DNA of 64,000 nt from Thalassotalea_H castellviae (GTDB taxonomy: Bacteria > Pseudomonadota > Gammaproteobacteria > Enterobacterales > Alteromonadaceae): positions 177,383 through 241,382 of the forward strand of contig NZ_JAVRIF010000006.1 of the NCBI RefSeq assembly GCF_031846185.1, read 5' to 3'. The translations under genes were made by a program, and so were the position numbers. Shown one piece after another: positions 19,362 to 28,510 of this stretch (its first letter is position 1; each line of letters starts with the position of its first letter). The notes under the pieces were generated by a model that saw only the letters and a program-made list of their open reading frames with translations, searched no databases and had not been told where the DNA came from.

Positions 19362-20348
19362 GTGACGAAGTTTACTGCGGGTAATTTTTCACAACATCAA
19401 TCTGATAAACCTAATATCATTGCGAAAATTGCTGCTCGATTTATTCGTCATTTACAACAAAGTATTGGTAGTTTAGGTGATTTATGGCGTACACCTTTCA
19501 CTTCAGTAATGACAGTCTTGGTTCTCGGGATAAGTTTAACCTTACCTGCGACGTTGCACTTGTTTGTAAAAAATGCCAAAGCTATTTCACAGCAGTGGGA
19601 TTCTGCTTCAGAAATTAGTTTATTTTTAAAGCTATCGGTTGATGATAAAGCGGCAAAAAACCTTGTCCAGCGTATCAATTTATATCCTGAAGTGGCGGAA
19701 GTGAAATATATTTCAGCAGACAGTGCACTAAAAGAATTTAAAGAATTATCAGGTTTTGGTGATGCGCTTGAGTATTTATCATCAAACCCTTTACCTGCCA
19801 CTATCCTGGTGACGCCAACTCAACGCGCCAGTAAAACTCAAGCGGCACGAGAACTCCTTCAAAAGTTATCAAATGAACGAGAAGTGGAGCAAGGTAAGTT
19901 AGATTTAGAATGGTTAACGAGATTAGAAGCAATTACCCAACTCATTGAAGATATTGTTACCGGTATTGCGATATTACTGTGTTTATCGGTGGTTTTAATT
20001 ATTGGTAACACCATACGTTTGGCAATTTTAAATCAAAAAGACGCCATTGCCGTGATGAAACTTGTTGGCGCAACCGATAGCTTTATTCAACGCCCTTTTT
20101 TATACTCAGGCGTTTGGTATGGTGTGCTAGGTGGTGTTGTCGCGGTTATATGTGTTGCGGTTTTAGCGCAATACTTTACGGGCGCATTGCTCAATCTTAC
20201 GGATTTATACCAAAGTGATTTTCAATTAATTGGACTAGATGCTTTTGAAATGTTTATTTTAATTTCTTTTGCGGTATTACTCGGGCTAACAGGCAGTTAT
20301 ATTTCCGTTAGAAAACATATTCGAGCCATAGAGCCAACGGCAGATTAA
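19362..20348 (+). CDS. ftsX: Cell division protein FtsX
   Basis: Permease-like partner of FtsE with four membrane helices. The first lies near residues 45-65 (TSVMTVLVLGISLTLPATLH), the periplasmic domain follows (about 70-170), and three helices occupy the C-terminal half. LNQKDAIAVMKLVGATDSFI is the conserved FtsX cytoplasmic loop. The GTG start is two bases past the ftsE stop and preceded by AGAGGAGAA. The 3' end converges on the EAL/HDOD gene with 14 bases between. Confidence 0.95.
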   Translation: MTKFTAGNFSQHQSDKPNIIAKIAARFIRHLQQSIGSLGDLWRTPFTSVMTVLVLGISLTLPATLHLFVKNAKAISQQWDSASEISLFLKLSVDDKAAKNLVQRINLYPEVAEVKYISADSALKEFKELSGFGDALEYLSSNPLPATILVTPTQRASKTQAARELLQKLSNEREVEQGKLDLEWLTRLEAITQLIEDIVTGIAILLCLSVVLIIGNTIRLAILNQKDAIAVMKLVGATDSFIQRPFLYSGVWYGVLGGVVAVICVAVLAQYFTGALLNLTDLYQSDFQLIGLDAFEMFILISFAVLLGLTGSYISVRKHIRAIEPTAD

Positions 20349-20362
20349 TTTGAGAATCTAGT

Positions 20363-21577
20363 TTATTGATCAGATAACATACCATCTGCCCACGCAAGCG
20401 ACTCTTGGTAAGTTTCAAAACAATAGTCTGTTGTTAAATCTATTTTGTTTGTTAGTGCTTCACATTCTTGCCAACATCCTTTTTCAATCAGTTTAGCTAA
20501 CGTTAAATAATCATTTAAGTAATTGTCTTCATTACGTAATGCTGATTTAATCTCTGGGTGAATAGGCAAGGCATTTAATACATATTCCAAATCATGGTCT
20601 AAAACGCCATCAATTAAAGACAGTATTCCGGTGAGAAAAGCCTTGGGTGGGTTTTCTTCATCTAACTTAGTTTGCGAAATAAGTTCACAAAATTTTGCCC
20701 GAATTAATGACAAGCGCATGATTTCATCACACTTCCCAGCATTTAAATCGGATAAAGCTAACAAGGTGATAAATTTCTTTAATTCAAGTTCACCGATATA
20801 AATAAGTGCGTGTCTTAAAGAGGTGATTTCTTGATTATTGCCATAGGTAGGGCTATTGATAAAACGCAATAATTTATAGGTTAAGCCAGGATCCAAGCTG
20901 AAAATATCCCCGATCACTTCATTATCTAATTCAGCTTTGCTCGCTTGACCGATAAGGTCTAATATATTTTGTTTAGTGGTAGTGATTTTGCGTTGTTTTA
21001 ACATTTCTGGTTTGGCAAAAAAATACCCTTGAAACAAAGTAAATCCTAACATTTTTAGTTTTTCATATTGTTCTAACGTTTCAACTTTTTCCGCAAGTAA
21101 TGTCACGTTAGTATCAGGAAGTCTGCGAATAAATTTACTTATTTCTAATAAAGAAAAAACTAAAACGTCTACTTTAATAATGTCAATATAGGGTAATAAA
21201 ACATCCCATTTCGGATCAAAATCAAAGTCATCTAATGCTAAGGTATAACCTTTTTCTTTAAGTTGTTTTACTGCTTCGACAAGTTTGTTGGAAATTTCGA
21301 GGTCTTCTAAAATTTCAATGACAACTTTTTTAGGATCGAGAAAGTTTGGAAAGCGACGTATAAGGGTAATAGCATGAAAATTAATATAGGCAGGTAAGTC
21401 ACCTGTAACTTGTTCTACCCCTAAGGTTAAATGGTTATTAGTAAGAATATTTGATGTGGCTAAATTGGGATCAATATTTGGGAAACTATTGCTTTTGCCA
21501 TCACGAAATAATAGCTCATAAGCGATAACATTCTTGTTAATATCTAAAATAGGCTGTCTAGCTATGTAAGAATACAA
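20363..21577 (-). CDS. EAL-HDOD signalling protein (YuxH type), probably degenerate EAL
   Basis: Two domains: an EAL fold (about 1-200) and an HDOD domain (about 200-395, KAELDNEVIGDIFSLDPGLT, FINSPTYGNNQEITSLRHAL). The EAL motif is replaced by YELLF, and the metal-site aspartate pair is altered (LALDDFDFDPKWDVL, where active enzymes have DDYGAG). Cyclic-di-GMP hydrolysis is therefore doubtful, as for other YuxH-type proteins that act as binders or adaptors. It sits in reverse orientation between ftsX and rpoH, which are usually adjacent, so it is probably a later insertion there. Confidence 0.88.
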   Translation of the reverse strand: MYSYIARQPILDINKNVIAYELLFRDGKSNSFPNIDPNLATSNILTNNHLTLGVEQVTGDLPAYINFHAITLIRRFPNFLDPKKVVIEILEDLEISNKLVEAVKQLKEKGYTLALDDFDFDPKWDVLLPYIDIIKVDVLVFSLLEISKFIRRLPDTNVTLLAEKVETLEQYEKLKMLGFTLFQGYFFAKPEMLKQRKITTTKQNILDLIGQASKAELDNEVIGDIFSLDPGLTYKLLRFINSPTYGNNQEITSLRHALIYIGELELKKFITLLALSDLNAGKCDEIMRLSLIRAKFCELISQTKLDEENPPKAFLTGILSLIDGVLDHDLEYVLNALPIHPEIKSALRNEDNYLNDYLTLAKLIEKGCWQECEALTNKIDLTTDYCFETYQESLAWADGMLSDQ

Positions 21578-21812
21578 AATAACACCTCAATACATTAAAA
21601 TTTAATAAATATGTAATTTTAGTAGTCAACATCTTGTAATTTCTTTAAAAATCTATTTTATTTTACAAATTTACACACATTATTTTTCGTATCTATGAAA
21701 GCATTTATTGTATCGTCCTGTCTAGTACGTTATGTTGATTGCAGTAAATACTCGATCAGAGAAAAGCTTCGTGTTATTATCGCGAGCTAGGTAAAGAAAA
21801 GGGTTTAAATAA

Positions 21813-22679
21813 ATGAGTGATAATATTCAAAGTATGGCGCTAACGGTTCCACAAAGCGGCAGTATTGAATCATATATGCAATCTGCTTATAGCATTCCTA
21901 TGCTAACAGCTGAGCGTGAACATGATCTTGCAACTCGTTTATATGCAGAAAATGATCTACAAGCGGCGCAAGAATTAATTATGTCGCATTTACGCTTTGT
22001 TATCCATGTCGCTAAAGGTTATGCAGGTTATGGCTTACCACAAGCTGATTTAATCCAAGAAGGTAATGTCGGCTTGATGAAAGCCGTTAAACGTTTTAAT
22101 CCTGAAGTCGGTGTGCGACTTGTTTCATTTGCTGTTCATTGGATTAAAGCTGAAATTCATGAATTTGTTTTGAAAAACTGGCGTATTGTTAAAGTTGCAA
22201 CGACCAAAGCGCAACGTAAATTATTTTTTAATTTACGAAAAAATAAAAAGCGTTTAGGTTGGTTTAGTAACGATGAAATCTCTAATGTTGCAGAAACACT
22301 CGGTGTAAGTGAAAAAGATGTGTTAGAGATGGAATCTCGTATGACTAGCCAAGATCAAGCGTTTGAGTTGTCTTCTGACGATGATGATAGTGCCATGGGA
22401 TCGGGTAATTTTTCTCCTGCTCAGTATTTAGAAGATAAACAATCTGATCTAGCGACTGAAGTAGAAGATCAAAACTGGGAAGATCATGCGAACAAACGGT
22501 TAATGAACGCATTAATTACCCTTGATGATCGTAGTCAAGATATCGTGAAAACACGTTGGTTAAATGACGAAAAAAGCACATTGCAAGAGTTAGCCGATAA
22601 ATATGAAATATCTGCAGAACGTGTACGCCAATTAGAAAAAAATGCGTTAAATAAGTTAAAAGCTGGCATGGCCGCTTAA
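21813..22679 (+). CDS. rpoH: RNA polymerase heat-shock sigma factor RpoH (sigma-32)
   Basis: Directs transcription of chaperone and protease genes on heat or unfolded-protein stress. Region 2 contains DLIQEGNVGLMKAVKRFNPE and the aromatic SFAVHWIKAEI. The diagnostic RpoH box QRKLFFNLRK (about 131-140) follows. Region 4 has the HTH ...LQELADKYEISAERVRQLE. At 288 residues it is full length. It lies downstream of ftsYEX as in other gammaproteobacteria, apart from the inverted EAL/HDOD gene. The 235-base upstream gap probably carries its promoters; I saw no clear sigma-E type site. Confidence 0.97.
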   Translation: MSDNIQSMALTVPQSGSIESYMQSAYSIPMLTAEREHDLATRLYAENDLQAAQELIMSHLRFVIHVAKGYAGYGLPQADLIQEGNVGLMKAVKRFNPEVGVRLVSFAVHWIKAEIHEFVLKNWRIVKVATTKAQRKLFFNLRKNKKRLGWFSNDEISNVAETLGVSEKDVLEMESRMTSQDQAFELSSDDDDSAMGSGNFSPAQYLEDKQSDLATEVEDQNWEDHANKRLMNALITLDDRSQDIVKTRWLNDEKSTLQELADKYEISAERVRQLEKNALNKLKAGMAA

Positions 22680-22697
22680 ACTAATAAATGTATCGAT

Positions 22698-22725
22698 AAA
22701 AGCCGACAAATATGTCGGCTTTTTT
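22698..22725 (+). terminator. Intrinsic terminator after rpoH
   Basis: AAAAGCCGACA pairs with TGTCGGCTTTT around a four-base loop, followed by T residues. Strong and possibly bidirectional. Confidence 0.92.
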
Positions 22726-22841
22726 ATAGAAAAAATAAAATAGCGTATTATTAGACCAAATTTACACTAGCAAAGTAATCATATTTTGGTAGACTAATCG
22801 CTCAATAAAAATACTAATAATAATTAAATGGGTTAGCCTTA

Positions 22842-25460
22842 ATGGAAGTAAAGGCGAAAAACGATATTCAAGCTGCGCGCCAACTACCTAAGCTAAAATC
22901 GTTACTAAAAAAATATCGTCAAATAAAAACGATGCAATCGGGATTACTGCAATTGTCTGAACTGGCAAGTACAGTGACGGATATGGCATCTTTTTATCGT
23001 GCTCTTGAATCAGTGATTAAAATGCTTTTAGTGACTGATAGCTTTCATATTGTTTTGTTAAATAGATCTCGCCAACTTTCCCTTGCTTATAGCCATAATT
23101 CGAAAGAAGAACAATTACTCGCGCACTTTGACATTAACCACTGGCAACATACACTTACCGGGTTAGTGTTTGAAGAGAGTGAATCTTTTCATTGCAGTTC
23201 AGCAGAAAGAATGGCACTGGTACGTACTGAAAAAATAGCCTTTCATGGTTCACCCTGTGTTGATTGGTTAGGTGTACCATTAAAGCGTGGATATCAAACG
23301 ATTGGCGTAATCGCACTACAGAGTTACGATAAAAAGTTATTTTTTGATGACCGAGATTGCCAATTATTAGAATTTATTGCCGAACATTTAGTCACAGCGA
23401 TTGATCGGGTACGAAGTCGAGAGTTACTTGAAAAAAACATTCGTCAACGAACACAAAAACTAACCGCTACCAATGTAAAATTACAACAAGAAATTGCTGA
23501 ACGCCAAAAAGCCGTTAAAATGCATAAAGCTTTATTGGCGATATCTGAGCTTTCTTCATCAACTAAAGATATCAATAGTTTTTATGAAATATTGCATGGT
23601 GAGGTGAATAGCTTTTTACCAGCAAAAAACTTATATATTGCATTAATCTCTGATGATGATACAGAGTTATCTTTTCCTTATTATCAAGATGAAAAAGTCT
23701 CCAGCCCCCAGCCAAGAAAATTTGCCAATGGATTAACTGAGTTGGCGATTAAAACCGGCTTACCGTTATTAATTGTTGATGAGAATGTTTATATATTATC
23801 GGCGCAAGGCAAAGTCACTAAACAAAAATTCTCATTAAATTACCCCGCTAAACAATTACCTAAGGCGTGGTTAGGCGCACCACTTATTGAAAATGGTAAA
23901 ATTATTGGTGTATTAGCCATTCAACATTATCAAGACGAGCATGCGTATCAATATTGTGATTTAGAATTAATTCGATTTGTTAGCCAACATATTGCTTCGG
24001 CAATTATTAGGAAAAAAGCTCAGGAAGCGGTGCAGCAAAGTCATGAACAATTAGAAAAAATAGTCAATCAGCGTACACAAGAGTTACAGGCAACGAACCT
24101 TAATTTACGTATGCAAATTGAAGAACGACAAAAAGCTGAAAAGCAATTATATTTTGAAGCGAATCATGATGCGTTAACCAAATTACCCAATCGGGCCATG
24201 TTCTCAGATCGATTAGCTTATGCGTTAAGTCATTTAAAACGTCATCCAAAAAATCGCTCTGCGGTATTGTTTATCGATTTAGATAGATTCAAAGTAATCA
24301 ATGACACTTTAGGGCATCATGCCGGTGATGAGTTTTTGATTGAAATTGCCGCTCGCTTAAGCGACTGTGTTAGGGATAACGACATATTAGCCAGATTAGG
24401 TGGCGATGAATTTGTTATTTTATTAGATTCATTGCAGTCTCAAGACGATGTGGAAGAAGTAGCCTCTCGAATCATTAGCGCTATTGAAAAACCGTTTGAA
24501 TTAGACGGTCATACCTTGTACTCAAATGCCAGCATAGGGATTGCCTTATGTGGTCAGCAATATAATGATTCTAATGAGATTTTGCGTGATGCTGACGCCG
24601 CTATGTATCAAGCTAAAAGTTTGGGGCGTGGTCGTTATGTTTTCTTTGATGAAAGCATGCGTGAGCAACTTATTGCCAGTATGACACTTGAACAAGAATT
24701 ACGTATCGCGATAAAAGAAAAGCAATTTGAGTTACATTATCAACAAATTTCTGATCTTGAATTTTCAAACACAATTGGCTTTGAAGCCTTATTACGTTGG
24801 CAACATCCCTCAAAAGGCTTATTAACGCCGAGTGAATTTCTGTTTATGGCGGAAGAAACAGGGATGATTCTTGATATTGAAACTTGGGTAATCGAAGAAG
24901 TTTGTTTACAGCTTAAGAGTTGGCAAACGAGTGAAGACTACCAACATGCATTTATAGGCATTAATTTATCTGGTAGACATCTGACACAAGCAAATCAACT
25001 TGCGCACTTAATCGACTTAATTAAAGTCAATACGGTTGAACCTGAACGGTTAATCTTAGAGTTTAATGAGTCAGCATTTAGCCAACATGCAGAACTAGCG
25101 CTAAAAGGATTAAGAAAGTTAAAAGAGTTTGGTGTGAAACTAGCCTTAGATGATTATGGGGCCGGTTTATCATCATTGAACTTTTTACATAGTTATCCTT
25201 TTGAATTTATTAAGTTAGATCGCAGTTTTATTCGCTCATTAAACTCCAATACTGACAATATATCTTTAGTGAAAGCGCTCCATGAATTAGGTAGTAAGTT
25301 TGGCTATCGATTAGTGGCAGAAGGGATAGAATCACAAGATATGTTAGATAAGCTGCAAAAAGTGGGGTGTGAATTTGGCCAAGGTTATCATATCAGTCGC
25401 CCAGAAAAGATAGCTAAATCGCCAGAAATCAATCAAGACTTACCGAAAGCGAGAGCATAA
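22842..25460 (+). CDS. GAF-GAF-GGDEF-EAL cyclic-di-GMP signalling protein
   Basis: Soluble sensor enzyme of 872 residues. Two GAF domains (about 45-190 and 230-385) are each followed by a coiled-coil linker (QRTQKLTATNVKLQQEIAER and QRTQELQATNLNLRMQIEER, clearly a duplicated unit). GGDEF (about 440-600) has an intact GGDEF and an RDND inhibitory site five residues ahead. EAL (about 620-865) has EALLRW, DDYGAG and KLDRSF intact. Both cyclase and phosphodiesterase activity are possible on sequence. No membrane segment is visible, so the GAF ligand is intracellular and not identified. Confidence 0.94.
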   Translation: MEVKAKNDIQAARQLPKLKSLLKKYRQIKTMQSGLLQLSELASTVTDMASFYRALESVIKMLLVTDSFHIVLLNRSRQLSLAYSHNSKEEQLLAHFDINHWQHTLTGLVFEESESFHCSSAERMALVRTEKIAFHGSPCVDWLGVPLKRGYQTIGVIALQSYDKKLFFDDRDCQLLEFIAEHLVTAIDRVRSRELLEKNIRQRTQKLTATNVKLQQEIAERQKAVKMHKALLAISELSSSTKDINSFYEILHGEVNSFLPAKNLYIALISDDDTELSFPYYQDEKVSSPQPRKFANGLTELAIKTGLPLLIVDENVYILSAQGKVTKQKFSLNYPAKQLPKAWLGAPLIENGKIIGVLAIQHYQDEHAYQYCDLELIRFVSQHIASAIIRKKAQEAVQQSHEQLEKIVNQRTQELQATNLNLRMQIEERQKAEKQLYFEANHDALTKLPNRAMFSDRLAYALSHLKRHPKNRSAVLFIDLDRFKVINDTLGHHAGDEFLIEIAARLSDCVRDNDILARLGGDEFVILLDSLQSQDDVEEVASRIISAIEKPFELDGHTLYSNASIGIALCGQQYNDSNEILRDADAAMYQAKSLGRGRYVFFDESMREQLIASMTLEQELRIAIKEKQFELHYQQISDLEFSNTIGFEALLRWQHPSKGLLTPSEFLFMAEETGMILDIETWVIEEVCLQLKSWQTSEDYQHAFIGINLSGRHLTQANQLAHLIDLIKVNTVEPERLILEFNESAFSQHAELALKGLRKLKEFGVKLALDDYGAGLSSLNFLHSYPFEFIKLDRSFIRSLNSNTDNISLVKALHELGSKFGYRLVAEGIESQDMLDKLQKVGCEFGQGYHISRPEKIAKSPEINQDLPKARA

Positions 25461-25476
25461 CGGGATAATAAACTAG

Positions 25477-26520
25477 TTATCCTTTATAAAAAAAGCCTTC
25501 AACCCTTAAAGCTAATCCTGGTGTGGTGGTATAATTTTCTTGTTCAGACCATTCCAAAAAAGGTTCAACTTCAAAATATAACCAGCTTTTTATTGCGTTA
25601 AAGCGATAACGATAACTTAAAGTATAGTTATCAATTAAAAAGCCATTTTCGCCATTACGTTCACCTTCTACTTTTAATCCAAGGATAGTTGCAGCATTTT
25701 GTTCTAATTGAGTTAATTTATAAAAACTATGCTTCCATCGGATACCACTAAAAGCTTCTGAGCCTCGAATGCTATAATTAACCCTTAATTGCGATTGCGG
25801 ATTAAGTTGGTAATCGTATTCAAGAAAAAGCTTAGCACCTAACCCATCATCAATAAAATAATATAAAGACGGTTCAAACCTAAAGCTATGGGTGTTATCC
25901 CAAGTGTAACGTCGTTTATGGCGTGCTTTAACAAAGATATCGCCACCAGAAATTCCGATTCGAGACTCGAGTAAGCGATTTTTATCTTTTTTATGGGTAA
26001 ACCTTACCGCGGCCGCAAAGTTTTCTTCGTTACCTTCTTGATGTGCTTTAGGAGAGTCTAATGGCAGGTTACTTTGATCAAGCTCGTCATCATCCGATAA
26101 AATTAAATCGATCTTATCTTTAAAATGGGGCAGTTTCACTTTGATACGAAACCGTGTGTCTATTTCACTCCAATCTCGAGCTTTAGGCTCCCAACCGATA
26201 CGTATTCTGGCATTTGTTCTAGGGGTTGCTTGTTCTGTGTTCTCATCAAGAAAAAATTTATCAAACCAAACAGCTGATTGATAAACAGAATTAGAAATGG
26301 ATTGATGTAAACTTTCCATCCAAAGGTAATCTTCATTGCTGTGGGAACTGTTGGTGTTTTTTTGTAATGAGTGACTCTTCTCGTTTTGTTGTTTTGAAAT
26401 CTTGGTATCAGATGTGCTCACTTGTTCGTGCGCTTGTGCGTAAGTATTGCTTACCATAAAGCAAGCAACTATCAATGAAAAACCGATATTAGAAAAATTA
26501 AAAAGTAACTTTTGTTGCAA
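25477..26520 (-). CDS. Exported beta-rich protein, probable outer-membrane-associated
   Basis: The protein has a signal peptide (FSNIGFSLIVACFMVSNTYA), a polar linker, then about 230 residues of alternating strands with aromatic ends (FRFEPSLYYFI, LEYDYQLNPQSQLRVNYSIR, YTLSYRYRF), ending in FFYKG. That pattern suggests a beta-barrel or sheet. I choose a TTG at 26520 because GAGGT lies ten bases ahead and the product then begins with the signal peptide; a longer reading to 26637 would run into tatA. Family not recognised, although similar proteins of unknown function occur in Alteromonadales. It is divergent from tatABC. Confidence 0.72.
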   Translation of the reverse strand: MQQKLLFNFSNIGFSLIVACFMVSNTYAQAHEQVSTSDTKISKQQNEKSHSLQKNTNSSHSNEDYLWMESLHQSISNSVYQSAVWFDKFFLDENTEQATPRTNARIRIGWEPKARDWSEIDTRFRIKVKLPHFKDKIDLILSDDDELDQSNLPLDSPKAHQEGNEENFAAAVRFTHKKDKNRLLESRIGISGGDIFVKARHKRRYTWDNTHSFRFEPSLYYFIDDGLGAKLFLEYDYQLNPQSQLRVNYSIRGSEAFSGIRWKHSFYKLTQLEQNAATILGLKVEGERNGENGFLIDNYTLSYRYRFNAIKSWLYFEVEPFLEWSEQENYTTTPGLALRVEGFFYKG

Positions 26521-26613
26521 AGTTTGTTTTACCTCATATTTTACTTGGCTAAATGGTGCTTTTTTTTCAATTAACTTTATAATGGATTCACTTGAATTAT
26601 AGGAGTTTTTTTT

Positions 26614-26844
26614 ATGGGTGGTATAAGTATTTGGCAATTAGTGATAATTGCCGTCATTGTGGTTTTATTATTCGGTACTAAAAAATTACGAAACTTAGGC
26701 TCAGACCTTGGTACAGCAGTTAAAGGCTTTAAAAAGTCAGTAACAGATGACGAAAATACGTCAGAAAAGAATGAGGCCTTAGCGGATAGCTCTAATAGCG
26801 AAGCGAAAGTTGAAGCAGAAGCTAAAGATAAAGAAAAAGTATAA
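26614..26844 (+). CDS. tatA: Twin-arginine translocase subunit TatA
   Basis: Pore-forming subunit of the Tat pathway. It has a short N-terminal membrane helix (WQLVIIAVIVVLLFGTKKL), the hinge glycine, an amphipathic helix (LGSDLGTAVKGFKKS) and an acidic/lysine tail, 76 residues in all. First gene of tatABC, with AGGAG about six bases ahead of the ATG. Confidence 0.96.
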   Translation: MGGISIWQLVIIAVIVVLLFGTKKLRNLGSDLGTAVKGFKKSVTDDENTSEKNEALADSSNSEAKVEAEAKDKEKV

Positions 26845-26847
26845 CTG

Positions 26848-27198
26848 ATGTTTGATATTGGTTTTTGGGAATTGTTGCTAATTTCTATTATTGGTTTAGT
26901 GGTTTTAGGACCAGAGCGATTACCTGTGGCAATTCGTACGGTGCGCGGTTGGATCAGTGGCGTAAAAAGTTTTAGTAACAATGTCAAAACAGAATTAACG
27001 GAAGAGCTACGTATTCAGGAACTTCATGCAAATTTAAAAAAAGCGGAAGATGCGAATTTACAAAATTTGTCGCCTGAAGTGGCTGAGTCTTTAAAAACGT
27101 TACAAGAAGCCGCAGAATCCGTGAATCATCCTTATAAAAAAGACACGGTTATTGAGAATAAAACTGAGTCTAGCAGCAATAAAGAAAACGAAAATTAA
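26848..27198 (+). CDS. tatB: Twin-arginine translocase subunit TatB
   Basis: Receptor-complex partner of TatC. The opening MFDIGFWELLLISIIGLVVL has the conserved Glu8, followed by GPERLPVAIRT and an amphipathic helix. The variable tail makes 116 residues. It begins three bases after tatA, and its stop overlaps the tatC ATG by one base. Confidence 0.96.
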   Translation: MFDIGFWELLLISIIGLVVLGPERLPVAIRTVRGWISGVKSFSNNVKTELTEELRIQELHANLKKAEDANLQNLSPEVAESLKTLQEAAESVNHPYKKDTVIENKTESSSNKENEN

Positions 27199-27965
27199 TG
27201 AGCTCATCCACAAAGCAATACACATTATTTGATCATCTGTTAGAGTTGCGATCTCGATTACTAAAAGCAGTGTTAGCTGTTTTAATCGTGTTTTGTTCGA
27301 TGATTTATTTTGCCAATGATATATATGAGTATGTATCAAAGCCACTTATTGCCACTATGCCTGAAGGTGGACAAATGATTGCGACGGATGTTGCCTCGTC
27401 GTTCTTTGCACCGTTCAAATTAACCATTGTTTTAGCAATATTTATTGCTATGCCATATATCTTGTATCAAGTTTGGTCATTTATTGCTCCGGGTTTGTAC
27501 CGCAATGAAAAAAGATTAGTCGGTCCCTTGATGTTTGGCAGCAGTTTTCTGTTTTATGGCGGCATTTCATTTGCTTATTATGTGGTTTTTCCAATCGTTT
27601 TTGCTTTCTTTACCTCAGTTGCTCCGGAAGGGGTGAATATTGCTACGGATATTAGTAGCTATCTCGATTTTGTCTTAAAGTTATTTTTTGCTTTTGGCGT
27701 GGCATTTGAAATTCCAATCGTGATTATTTTATTATGCTGGACTGGTTTTACCACACCACAAAGTTTACGACTGAAAAGACCGTATGTAGTTGTGGGAGCT
27801 TTTGTTATTGGTATGTTGTTGACGCCGCCAGATATTATTTCGCAAACATTATTAGCGGTACCTATGCTGTTATTGTTTGAAGTTGGCGTGCTTATTTCAG
27901 CCATTTATTATAAAGAGAGTGAAGACGAAGAGCACTCCGAGGAAGTTGAAAATGAATCTAAATAA
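27198..27965 (+). CDS. tatC: Twin-arginine translocase subunit TatC
   Basis: Six-helix membrane receptor for twin-arginine signal peptides. Typical segments: FDHLLELRSRLLKAVLAVLI at the start, the Glu of FAFGVAFEIPIVI, and RLKRPYVVVGAFVIGMLLTPPD. 255 residues, normal length. The end overlaps the following gene, which starts at 27952. Confidence 0.97.
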   Translation: MSSSTKQYTLFDHLLELRSRLLKAVLAVLIVFCSMIYFANDIYEYVSKPLIATMPEGGQMIATDVASSFFAPFKLTIVLAIFIAMPYILYQVWSFIAPGLYRNEKRLVGPLMFGSSFLFYGGISFAYYVVFPIVFAFFTSVAPEGVNIATDISSYLDFVLKLFFAFGVAFEIPIVIILLCWTGFTTPQSLRLKRPYVVVGAFVIGMLLTPPDIISQTLLAVPMLLLFEVGVLISAIYYKESEDEEHSEEVENESK

Positions 27966-28500
27966 ACTGGTTACTTTTGTTGTTGTTTGCTTGGCTATCA
28001 GTCATGTACAGGCTGATCCTATAACAGATATACAAAAATGTGCTGGCATTAAAGATAGCCTCAAAAGGTTAGTTTGTTATGACACCCTGGCTAAATCATT
28101 AAAAAGTAGCCGTACAACCAAGCCACCAGTTGCGGTGAGAGTAACTGAACCGAAAAAGCATCCGTCTGATCTTGTTGCTGCGCGCCCTAGCCAAACTAAA
28201 CCTATGGTTGTAAAACAATCGAAAGAAGCAAACAAAGTTGATGACTTTGGTGGAGAGCATTTAAAGAAAGCGAAAGAAAGTATCGACGAAGTATTTTTTA
28301 CGGTGAAGTCTGTAAAAAAAGTGCTGCACAATAAACTCGTTATCACGTTTGAAAATGGACAAGTGTGGTATCAGACCGATGATAATTTCTTAAAGGTTTT
28401 ACCTGGGGATCGTGTGAAATTATCTAAAGGGATGCTTGGGGTTATATATTTAAAAACAGAGAAGCAAAAAAGAAGAATTAAAGTTAAACGCAGAAAATAG
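27952..28500 (+). CDS. Exported basic protein of unknown function between tatC and tatD
   Basis: A signal peptide (MNLNKLVTFVVVCLAISHVQA) is followed by a small Cys-containing motif (IQKCAGIKDSLKRLVCYDTL), a Lys/Pro-rich linker, and a C-terminal beta domain (ITFENGQVWYQTDDN, LPGDRVKLSKGML), ending in a run of Arg/Lys. The two-cysteine motif with RLxCYD recurs in many proteobacterial periplasmic proteins of unknown role. The ATG at 27952, inside the tatC end, is preferred because it opens the signal peptide. Its place in a tight tat-hemB run suggests co-transcription, not shared function. Confidence 0.78.
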   Translation: MNLNKLVTFVVVCLAISHVQADPITDIQKCAGIKDSLKRLVCYDTLAKSLKSSRTTKPPVAVRVTEPKKHPSDLVAARPSQTKPMVVKQSKEANKVDDFGGEHLKKAKESIDEVFFTVKSVKKVLHNKLVITFENGQVWYQTDDNFLKVLPGDRVKLSKGMLGVIYLKTEKQKRRIKVKRRK

Positions 28501-28510
28501 TGAACTTATT

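Noticed and set aside
25461..25480. Short inverted repeat GGATAA/TTATCC between convergent genes
   Set aside because: Only six pairs, overlaps a stop codon; too weak to call a terminator.
26577..26987. 136-codon minus-strand frame across tatA/tatB
   Set aside because: Antisense to two clear tat genes.
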